Of a stretch of DNA of 32,404 bases, positions 26,656 to 32,404 are shown in pieces. Below the pieces are notes generated by a model. That model did not search any database, was not told the origin of the DNA, and saw nothing but the letters and a program-made list of their open reading frames with translations. The translations under genes were made by a program, and so were the position numbers. Positions within the stretch are counted from its first letter, which is position 1; every line of letters starts with the position of its first letter. The DNA is from Sideroxydans sp. (GTDB lineage Bacteria > Pseudomonadota > Gammaproteobacteria > Burkholderiales > Gallionellaceae), in assembly GCA_013140695.1 (NCBI GenBank), contig JABFSI010000027.1, positions 1 to 32,404 of the forward strand, written 5' to 3'.

Positions 26656-27603
26656 CTAGACCACTGGCCTAGGGTCTTCCCCCCTAATCCCAACGAGACT
26701 CGCACCAGCAAATTGGGACTGTCCGAATCTGGCATCACTCAAATCAGCAAAAGATAGATTGGCGTTGCTAAAGTCCGCGCCATCAAACCAACTCTCTACC
26801 AGACTAGCCTTGGTCAGATTGCATCCACAAAACAAGGCATCGCGTAGTACTGCACTTGAGAGATCCGCCCCAACAATATTCGCATTGCTAAAGTTGACCG
26901 GAAGCGCGGATGTTTTACCTTCTAACTGCTTAGCAGTCGCGCTCATCCAATTAGCAACAATATCCATATTGCTAAAGTTGACCGGAAGCGCGGATGTTTT
27001 ACCTTCTGACTGCTTAACAGTCGCGCTCATCAAATTAGCACCACGCAGGTTTGCTCCAACAAATAGTGCTCCTGTTAAGTCAGCTTCGGACAAATCAGCT
27101 TCACTCAAATCCGCGCCGCTCAAATCCGCACCGCTCAGGTCCGAGCCGGAAAAATTGACCTCCTTCAAGTTGGCGTTGCGCAAATCCGCACCCACGAATT
27201 TACGGTTGCTCATATCCTGCCCGCTCCAATCCACCACTTCACCAGAGGGTTCAGTCTCTTCTTCATTTTCCTTGCTGGCTAGTGCCGCTGGCACCGATGC
27301 TGCCGCAGGTGCAGCCGCTGCCGCTGCATTGTGCCAATCCTCCAGCATGAATTGCGCATCCTCTGCATCCATCGCGATTTCAAGCACCCCCGCCACAGCC
27401 AGCAATTGCGCGGCTTCATCGCTATTTTTATCAATAGCGCGAATGGCCTCGGCTTGCACTTGCATATCTCGACCGTCGAACCATTTGGCCAAGCGACCGC
27501 TTTGTAAGGCAGGCAATATGTCGGCGCAGAAATGATCTTGCAATTCTTCCAGCTTGTTGATTGTTCGGCCTTCCAGGGTAATGCTGATTTGTACCTTTTT
27601 CAT
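26656..27603 (-). CDS. Pentapeptide-repeat protein with helical N-terminal domain
   Basis: 315 residues. The N-terminal part (1-92) is helical with ILPALQSGRLAKWFDGRDM at 29-47; I do not recognise its family. An Ala/Pro linker (93-108) and acidic stretch (111-119) follow. Pentapeptide repeats A(D/N)Lxx cover about 130-192 and 245-305 (GADLSGADLSEADLSEADL), forming a right-handed beta-helix. The helix is interrupted by two 28-residue near-identical units (190-217 and 218-245) carrying KTSALPVNFSN. Strong GAGGAGA precedes the ATG. It lies between the nuclease-like and AAA+ genes on one strand. Some pentapeptide proteins mimic DNA (MfpA/Qnr), but no such claim is made here; it may be a scaffold or an adaptor for the ATPase. 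Confidence 0.85.
   Translation of the reverse strand: MKKVQISITLEGRTINKLEELQDHFCADILPALQSGRLAKWFDGRDMQVQAEAIRAIDKNSDEAAQLLAVAGVLEIAMDAEDAQFMLEDWHNAAAAAAPAAASVPAALASKENEEETEPSGEVVDWSGQDMSNRKFVGADLRNANLKEVNFSGSDLSGADLSGADLSEADLSEADLTGALFVGANLRGANLMSATVKQSEGKTSALPVNFSNMDIVANWMSATAKQLEGKTSALPVNFSNANIVGADLSSAVLRDALFCGCNLTKASLVESWFDGADFSNANLSFADLSDARFGQSQFAGASLVGIRGEDPRPVV
26884..27051 (-). repeat. 84-bp tandem duplication within the pentapeptide gene
   Basis: Two copies begin ATTGCTAAAGTTGACCGG on the plus strand at 26884 and 26968. Over the first 73 nt they differ at about three positions; the last 11 nt diverge. The period is 84 nt, exactly 28 codons, so the frame is kept. The low divergence points to a recent event. 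Confidence 0.92.
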
Positions 27604-27692
27604 GCGATTCTCCTCAGGTTATGTTTCGATGTTGCGTCTTGTGTTTGCTTCCAACTTGTTGCGCGCGGCAAAAAGATTTGAGCGATGTCCAT

Positions 27693-29258
27693 CTAAAACC
27701 AGTTCAAAGGATTCAATGCGTTTGCTACGCTTTTTACCCCGTCATAAACGGTACTGGCGACGCTGCTCACCATGCTGACGGCAGATTTGACGATTGATTT
27801 CCCACCCTCGTAAATATATTCACCCACTTTGCCCCCCGCAATGCCACCGACAATACCGCCGATTAGGCCACCCGCGAATGTGCCGACCGGGCCAAACACT
27901 GAGCCATATGCAGCACCCAGCATGCCTCCCTCCACAGCCGCAGCCAAACTAACCGCCAAGCTGGTGGTGGTCTTGCCTATCGCATCCATTGCTTCAACGC
28001 CGGTCAATTCACCCTTGGCTAGTTTTGCCAAAACTTTGGCATTTTCCATTGCTAGGTACACCATGTTGGCAATTCTTCCTGCCGGTGTCCCCTTGAGCAC
28101 AGCCCCCAACCATCCGTTTCTGGCGGACACCAATACCGCACCCGACACTGCAACTTGAACGCCCACATGGGTTGCACTCTTTATGGAGCTTTCAAAAAAG
28201 TCTTGCATGTCTTTGCTGAGGGGGGGATTTTCCTTGCCCAGCAAATTGTTCCAAATGCGACGGCCAAATACGCGCACACCTTGAAACCCTGCCGTAAGTC
28301 CTGCACTGATGAGCGCCTGTTTGCCAATGGTTTTCGCAATTTCTCCACGAGAAACTTCGTTCCATTCGTACTTTTTGATTTCAGAGTGTAGCTGGGCTTT
28401 TTCTTGCATTGCCTTCATTTCGGCCTTGGTGGCTGGCTTGGATTTAATGCCATCCACCTCTATGCAATCGGTCGCGCCTTCGATGTCGTTCACTTGATCG
28501 GCGGGGACTAATTTCTGTTGCCCCGGATATTTGTTACCAAACAGGTCTTGGGTGGCTTTGGCATCCTGCCCATATTTAGCTTGATAGCGCTTGACCAATT
28601 TTCCGTTGGAATCATAAATGCCGATGTCCATCGAATTCTTGCCGTATGTCGTGCCATCTGGCACCAGCGCCTTGGCTCGGTATCCGCTGCCCTTGGCGGC
28701 AGCTTCCAGATTAAAGGTGTCCACATGGTGCTGTTCGGCAATGAAGCCATCGAGATTCAACGCTTCACTGATGCCGCCATCAAGTCGTGTGACTGTGCGA
28801 ACCATATCGGCATTGGCTTGGGTAATAGCCGCATCAATTTGTCCGGCATATTCGCCCACATTCACCACTCCTGCGGATTTCGCGCCTTGCTCGATTTGTT
28901 TGGCCAGCCAGCTTTCTTGGCTTTTCCCCGCATCAAGATGGGCATAGAGCGATGCTTTGTCTGCATTGGCTTGCGTAACAGCGCTGATCACTTGCGTGGC
29001 GCTGTTGGTCAAATCTTCCTCGTTTTGCCAAGCCTCGGGGTGCTGCTTGAATTTAAATACCAGCCATTCATTCAGCGGCATTTCGGTTTTGTGTTTTTCG
29101 TATGACAGGACAAAGTCGCTGATCGTGCTGCCGGTTTTCTCGGCATTGCCATCTTGGTTGAGTTCTTTTTCTAGGTTGTCTGCTTGAATTTCTTGGAACT
29201 CTTCGGAGGTCAGCACTTCTAGCTTAGTGCGCAGATTTGTATTGGTTACGTCGTTCAT
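27693..29258 (-). CDS. Putative effector: QxK nuclease-like core plus glycine-zipper membrane domain
   Basis: 521 residues, family not named. Residues 1-170 are helical and contain an internal repeat (AVTQANADKASLYAHLDAGKS at 93-113, AITQANADMVRTVTRLDGGIS at 144-164). Residues 174-255 look like a restriction-endonuclease-like fold: AEQHHVDTFN, SMDIGIYDSNGKLVKRYQAKYG with D211 and Q226-A-K228 in a D-(x)14-QxK pattern, then LVPADQV. Residues 360-405 are moderately hydrophobic, and 436-480 form a glycine zipper (GGMLGAAYGSVFGPVGTFAG, GGLIGGIVGGIAGG) suited to membrane insertion. AAGGGGAA precedes the ATG by 5-8 nt. It is second in the operon, 37 nt after the WYL gene. A membrane-active or DNA-cutting toxin is inferred, not shown. 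Confidence 0.75.
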   Translation of the reverse strand: MNDVTNTNLRTKLEVLTSEEFQEIQADNLEKELNQDGNAEKTGSTISDFVLSYEKHKTEMPLNEWLVFKFKQHPEAWQNEEDLTNSATQVISAVTQANADKASLYAHLDAGKSQESWLAKQIEQGAKSAGVVNVGEYAGQIDAAITQANADMVRTVTRLDGGISEALNLDGFIAEQHHVDTFNLEAAAKGSGYRAKALVPDGTTYGKNSMDIGIYDSNGKLVKRYQAKYGQDAKATQDLFGNKYPGQQKLVPADQVNDIEGATDCIEVDGIKSKPATKAEMKAMQEKAQLHSEIKKYEWNEVSRGEIAKTIGKQALISAGLTAGFQGVRVFGRRIWNNLLGKENPPLSKDMQDFFESSIKSATHVGVQVAVSGAVLVSARNGWLGAVLKGTPAGRIANMVYLAMENAKVLAKLAKGELTGVEAMDAIGKTTTSLAVSLAAAVEGGMLGAAYGSVFGPVGTFAGGLIGGIVGGIAGGKVGEYIYEGGKSIVKSAVSMVSSVASTVYDGVKSVANALNPLNWF

Positions 29259-29295
29259 TATTTCCCCTTTGTATTTTCAATGTTGAAGCTGAAAC

Positions 29296-30333
29296 TTACT
29301 GCATTTGCGCTCCGGCAAATTGCGCTTTGTTTTCGTAGCGATCTACCAAGCGCTTGGCACTATCAGCCATTTGCTGGCGTAGTTGCTTAGGTTCAACAAC
29401 TTCGACCGCATCTCCAAAACCTTGTAACCACCAACGAAGTTGCAGTGTCTCTTGCACTGTTGCCTCCAGCTGGATTCTGCCGTCCTCCAATTCGAATAGT
29501 GCCTGATTTGTTTCAAGCGGTGTTTCGTATAGATGTGCTGCTGCTTCCTGCACAAATATCGCCTTGAGTTTGATTGATTCTTTGGGCATCCATCCAAATG
29601 CACTGGAAGCGATATATGCATCCAGATCGAAATCAACAGGCGGTACAGTTGCGTCATCCAACAAGGCTACCGCTTTGATTCGATGCAATGCCAACAGTCG
29701 TAGGTGAGGATAGGTTCTGATGGTGCAAACCAGATACAGGATCTGCCCACGTTGAACCAAACCTAATGTGTGCACTGGATAATTTTCTGGTTCTGTTGCA
29801 TCTCTTTTCTGATAGGCGATCAGGCACTGTTTTTCCATCAGCAGTGCTTCGTAAATTGTGGCTTGTACTTCTTCTTCAATTGCGGGAGGAAGTAAAGGTT
29901 GTGTGGCAGGTATCACACGAACTTTGTGTTGCCATCCTGTAATTTGGGTGTGCTGTTCCAGCGTGGAAAGTTTCTTTTCTGCCAGCGCAAAGTAGGGGTG
30001 CAATTGTGCGAGTGTAGAGATTGGCAGCAAGGTATGCAGGTGGTCTCGCGCCAATAGTAAGGCGATGGCTGCACTGTTTGAGATGCCGGGCAAATCAAAT
30101 GTGGGCGCATTACTTTGCCAGCACCAGCCATAAGGTTTGCTTCGCTCGTCAGAAACAATGGGGAAGATCGTGCCCAACGATTGCAAGTCACGCTCAACAG
30201 TGCGCTTTCCTACGACAAATCCGTCTGCTTGCAAATTGGCGCATAGCTCGCTTGCCGTTATCTTGCGAGGATGGCGCGGTATTAGTCGTAGCGTTTGCCA
30301 CTGGCGCATTAGGGTTTCGGGTGTGAATGACAT
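29296..30333 (-). CDS. WYL-domain transcriptional regulator
   Basis: 345 residues. The N-terminal winged helix-turn-helix (about 5-60, KITASELCANLQADGFVVGKRTVERDLQSL) is of the DeoR/HTH_11 kind. The WYL domain (about 150-225, CLIAYQKRD...HTLGLVQRGQILYLVCT...LLALHRIKAVALLD) commonly senses nucleic acid or nucleotide ligands. A C-terminal WCX-like part follows (IQLEATVQETLQLRWWLQGFGDAVEVV). It is the first gene of the minus-strand operon and likely its autoregulator. WYL repressors such as BrxR and CapW control phage-defence loci, which fits this setting. The upstream gap carries a GATAATTATC palindrome. Confidence 0.92.
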   Translation of the reverse strand: MSFTPETLMRQWQTLRLIPRHPRKITASELCANLQADGFVVGKRTVERDLQSLGTIFPIVSDERSKPYGWCWQSNAPTFDLPGISNSAAIALLLARDHLHTLLPISTLAQLHPYFALAEKKLSTLEQHTQITGWQHKVRVIPATQPLLPPAIEEEVQATIYEALLMEKQCLIAYQKRDATEPENYPVHTLGLVQRGQILYLVCTIRTYPHLRLLALHRIKAVALLDDATVPPVDFDLDAYIASSAFGWMPKESIKLKAIFVQEAAAHLYETPLETNQALFELEDGRIQLEATVQETLQLRWWLQGFGDAVEVVEPKQLRQQMADSAKRLVDRYENKAQFAGAQMQ

Positions 30334-30407
30334 TTTTCGGCTTTCGTATGACGTGAAGCCATTCTACTCAACCCAGCGACAAACCGTGACGCACAAGTGC
30401 TAATCAA

Positions 30408-30417
30408 GATAATTATC
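30408..30417. promoter_or_regulatory. Palindrome GATAATTATC, possible operator of the WYL operon
   Basis: A perfect 10-bp palindrome 75 nt upstream of the WYL start, bracketed by TCAA and TTGA a few nucleotides away. Short AT palindromes arise by chance, so this is only a candidate. Confidence 0.25.
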
Positions 30418-30498
30418 GAATGGTTGAGATGGGTGCGGTAAGAAGATTGAGGGATTGCGATGAAGAGTGGCTGGGTATATCCCACCAGCTTCTCCTAG

Positions 30499-30654
30499 AA
30501 GGAAGTCGGCGAATGTGCAGTTGAAACTTTTATTAACGGGAAATTCTTTGCATACCTTGAATTGGAAGTGTCCGAAAGTTTGTGTAAAGCAGCCCTAGAT
30601 CCTCATGTTCTAAATGTCAGCTATGGCCGAATTTCTGACATCTGTCCGCAATAG
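30499..30654 (+). pseudogene. Possible remnant of a small coding sequence
   Basis: An open frame of 51 codons with protein-like composition (VETFINGKFFAYLELEVSES, then LDPHVLNVSYGRISDI) opens directly after a TAG and has no ATG or good start. It may be the 3' part of a decayed gene whose 5' part is lost or frameshifted. I do not recognise it; chance is possible. Confidence 0.2.
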
Positions 30655-30764
30655 CTTCCGTACCTAATATTCTCGCAACCTCACTCCTGCTTCACCACGC
30701 GTGAAAAGCTTGAGCCGCGCTTCTTCGGCACCAGTCCATTCGGAATGACTGGTATCCTTGCTGC

Positions 30765-31754
30765 ATGACGAACACGCCCAATCATTCCTTTTCCTCACTC
30801 ACTCCCGACGCCATGCTCAACGCGCTGGAGAGCATCGGCTTGCGCTGCGATGGTCGTTTGCTTGCCCTCAACAGTTACGAGAACCGCGTGTATCAGGTCG
30901 GCATCGAAGACGATAAGCCGCTGGTCGCTAAGTTCTATCGCCCCGCACGTTGGAGCGACGCAGCCATCCTTGAGGAACATGCATTCGTGCAGGAATTGGT
31001 CGAGCTTGAGATCCCCGTTGTTCCCGCTTCGACGATAGCCGGTACGACACTGCATCACTTCGATGGATTCCGATTCTCTGTGTTCGCCAAACATGGTGGA
31101 CGCGCACCCGAGTTGGAGGATCGCGACACGCTGGAATGGCTAGGTCGCTTCCTCGGGCGTATCCACGCTGTGGGCGCGACCAAGGATTTCCAGCATCGTC
31201 CTTCACTCAATATCGAGACATTCGGCATCGAGCCGCGCGATTTCTTGCTGGCGAATAATTTCATCCCAAGCGACATCGACGCGGCGTATCGCAGCGTGGT
31301 GCAACAGGCGTTGGATGGCGTGCGTCACTGCTTCGATAGAGCAGGGGATGTGAAACAGTTGCGTCTGCATGGCGACTGCCACGCAGGCAACGTGCTGTGG
31401 ACAGATGAAGGCCCGCACTTCGTCGACTTCGACGACAGCCGCATGGGGCCCGCCGTGCAAGATTTGTGGATGTTGCTCTCGGGTGAACGCGAAGACCGTG
31501 TGCGGCAGATGGGCGACGTGCTGGCTGGCTATGAGGATTTCTGCGAATTCGATGCGCGCGAACTACACCTCATCGAAGCTCTGCGCACCTTGCGTTTGAT
31601 TCACTACTCCGCATGGCTCGCGAGGCGCTGGAATGACATCGCCTTCAAGCAAGCCTTCCCGTGGTTCAACACACAGATCTATTGGCAGAACCGCATCTTG
31701 GAGTTGCGTGAGCAGATCGCCCTGATGGAAGAACCCCCTCTATGGCAAAACTGA
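30765..31754 (+). CDS. srkA: Stress response kinase A (SrkA/YihE/RdoA)
   Basis: Ser/Thr protein kinase of the aminoglycoside-phosphotransferase fold that protects against stress-induced death in E. coli. It is 329 residues long (E. coli 328). The opening is FSSLTPDAMLNALESIGLRCDGRLLALNSYENRVYQV, and the Lys of PLVAKFYRP is the ATP-binding lysine. The catalytic loop is LHGDCHAGNVLW, the metal-binding motif FVDFDD, and the C-terminal block LRLIHYSAWLARRWND. In E. coli it precedes dsbA; here it is followed by ychJ. The start at 30765 fits the family length. Confidence 0.95.
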   Translation: MTNTPNHSFSSLTPDAMLNALESIGLRCDGRLLALNSYENRVYQVGIEDDKPLVAKFYRPARWSDAAILEEHAFVQELVELEIPVVPASTIAGTTLHHFDGFRFSVFAKHGGRAPELEDRDTLEWLGRFLGRIHAVGATKDFQHRPSLNIETFGIEPRDFLLANNFIPSDIDAAYRSVVQQALDGVRHCFDRAGDVKQLRLHGDCHAGNVLWTDEGPHFVDFDDSRMGPAVQDLWMLLSGEREDRVRQMGDVLAGYEDFCEFDARELHLIEALRTLRLIHYSAWLARRWNDIAFKQAFPWFNTQIYWQNRILELREQIALMEEPPLWQN

Positions 31755-31771
31755 AAAACCTACTGCGCAAT

Positions 31772-31856
31772 CGAATTGCGGCGTTGCGCGGTGCTCGAAA
31801 TCCTCATGTGCATTAAGCACACTCCGGTTTCTGTGCTCCGTGCGCCTTGCACTTCG
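31772..31856 (-). repeat. Dispersed GAAGTGCAAGGCGCACGGAG repeat, long form
   Basis: Read on the minus strand it starts CGAAGTGCAAGGCGCACGG and ends GCGCAACGCCGCAATTCG, with about 45 nt between. The same two ends are joined directly at 8581-8618. It fills the srkA-ychJ gap and ends about 30 nt before ychJ. Confidence 0.75.
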
Positions 31857-31885
31857 ACTGCTCGCTACGGTTTTAAAACGTTCGT

Positions 31886-32281
31886 ATGCTAATGAATAAA
31901 CAATCAACCAACTGCCCCTGCGGTAGCACTAAACCCTTCACCGCTTGCTGCGCTCCTTACGTCGAGGGCAACGTACCTGCACCCACCGCAGAAGCTCTCA
32001 TGCGTTCGCGCTACACCGCCTATACCCTGCTACGAGAAGATTATCTGCTGGCCACATGGCACACCTCCACACGACCAGCCTCATTGGAGTTGGCAGCTGA
32101 TGCCGCGACGAAGTGGATAGGGCTAGAAGTGAAGCGTCATGAACAACAAGATACCGATCACGCCATCGTCGAATTCGTCGCGCGCTACAAAGTGAACGGT
32201 CGTGCGCATCGGCTGCACGAAGTCAGCCGCTTCGTGCGCGAGGATGGACGGTGGTTTTATTTAGATGGCGATTTGGACTGA
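31886..32281 (+). CDS. ychJ: YchJ family protein (SEC-C motif, UPF0225)
   Basis: 131-residue cytoplasmic protein (E. coli YchJ 152). The N-terminal SEC-C zinc-binding motif [13 protein letters not shown] is followed by [28 protein letters not shown] and [12 protein letters not shown], hallmarks of the family. The C-terminal region is an NTF2-like fold ([36 protein letters not shown]). The exact role is unknown. ATGs at 31886 and 31892 are both possible. The 3' end overlaps the convergent msrB by 25 nt. Confidence 0.93.
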   Translation: MLMNKQSTNCPCGSTKPFTACCAPYVEGNVPAPTAEALMRSRYTAYTLLREDYLLATWHTSTRPASLELAADAATKWIGLEVKRHEQQDTDHAIVEFVARYKVNGRAHRLHEVSRFVREDGRWFYLDGDLD

Positions 32282-32404
32282 ATTGCATCGGGGACGAACT
32301 TGAGTACATTCCCGTTGATGCAATAACGCTTGAAAGTAGGCGCGGGGCCGTCATCAAAAACGTGGCCAAGATGGATGCCCGAACTGGCACTGCGCACTTC
32401 GACG
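32257..32404 (-). CDS. msrB: Peptide methionine-(R)-sulfoxide reductase MsrB, C-terminal end (5' part cut by window)
   Basis: About 49 C-terminal residues of a methionine-R-sulfoxide reductase. They read [20 protein letters not shown], then [20 protein letters not shown] and a short Ser/Lys tail. HLGHVF and RYCIN (catalytic cysteine) are diagnostic. It repairs oxidised methionine using thioredoxin. The stop (TAA at 32259-32257) lies inside the end of ychJ on the other strand. I cannot tell from this end whether it is free MsrB or an MsrAB fusion. Confidence 0.93.
   Translation of the reverse strand, partial: VEVRSASSGIHLGHVFDDGPAPTFKRYCINGNVLKFVPDAIQSKSPSK

Larger units (their letters stand above)
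30334..30764. other. 431-nt divergent gap between WYL regulator and srkA
   Basis: It must hold the promoters of the WYL operon (minus) and srkA (plus). A TAGAAT hexamer at 30366-30361 (minus strand) could be the WYL -10, but no good -35 fits. It also contains the palindrome at 30408-30417, a possible gene remnant (30499-30654), and a bulged hairpin ACCAGTC.CATTC/GAATG.ACTGGT just before srkA. Confidence 0.5.

Noticed and set aside
26884-27051. Tandem repeat considered as a CRISPR array
   Set aside because: Only two adjacent units without unique spacers, inside a coding frame.
26759-27535. 258-codon plus-strand open frame opposite the pentapeptide gene
   Set aside because: Its regular Ser/Ala/Leu/Lys pattern is simply the complement of the pentapeptide codons.

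Overview
The window is a bacterial chromosome segment of about 53-55% GC by eye, most likely from a betaproteobacterium of the Nitrosomonadales/Gallionellaceae type. This rests on two things: the conserved order mutM - TPR lipoprotein - lolB - ispE - tRNA-Gln - prs - rplY - pth - ychF, and the many short palindromic intergenic repeats. The family-level placement is an inference from memory of gene order, not a search result.

Layout. Positions 1-5062 (minus strand) hold the start of coaBC, a DUF4126 membrane protein, mutM, and a three-gene ABC exporter of the GldA/GldF/GldG kind packed against mutM with 4-nt or zero-nt junctions. Positions 5140-12503 (plus strand) are a housekeeping run: outer-membrane lipoprotein assembly (TPR lipoprotein, lolB), isoprenoid synthesis (ispE), tRNA-Gln(TTG), PRPP synthesis (prs), and translation (rplY, pth, ychF). 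Positions 12807-20285 form a complete type I restriction-modification locus, hsdM-hsdS-fic-hsdR, with a Fic AMP-transferase between specificity and restriction genes. It is flanked on both sides by the same pair of palindromic repeats. Positions 20674-23622 return to chromosomal genes (rhlE, DUF1415, nfsB-like nitroreductase).

Positions 23892-30333 (minus strand) are accessory, visibly lower in GC. They contain an orphan lipoprotein and then an apparent four-gene operon that I do not recognise as a described system. In transcription order it encodes a WYL-domain regulator, a 521-residue protein combining a D-(x)14-QxK nuclease-like core with a C-terminal glycine-zipper membrane segment, a pentapeptide-repeat protein with a fresh 84-bp internal duplication, and a Ycf46-like AAA+ ATPase. 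It ends at a strong minus-strand terminator (24912-24952). Regulator, putative membrane or nuclease effector, structural repeat protein and ATPase in one transcription unit resemble the logic of a defence or conflict system. This is the best candidate in the window for something undescribed. The window closes with srkA, ychJ and the 3' end of msrB.

A second theme is repeats. A family of about 65-125 bp elements with palindromic ends occurs at least five times between genes. One half-element is inserted in frame inside hsdM and adds a HSRESGNP-type peptide. No transposase, integrase, prophage gene or CRISPR array was seen.
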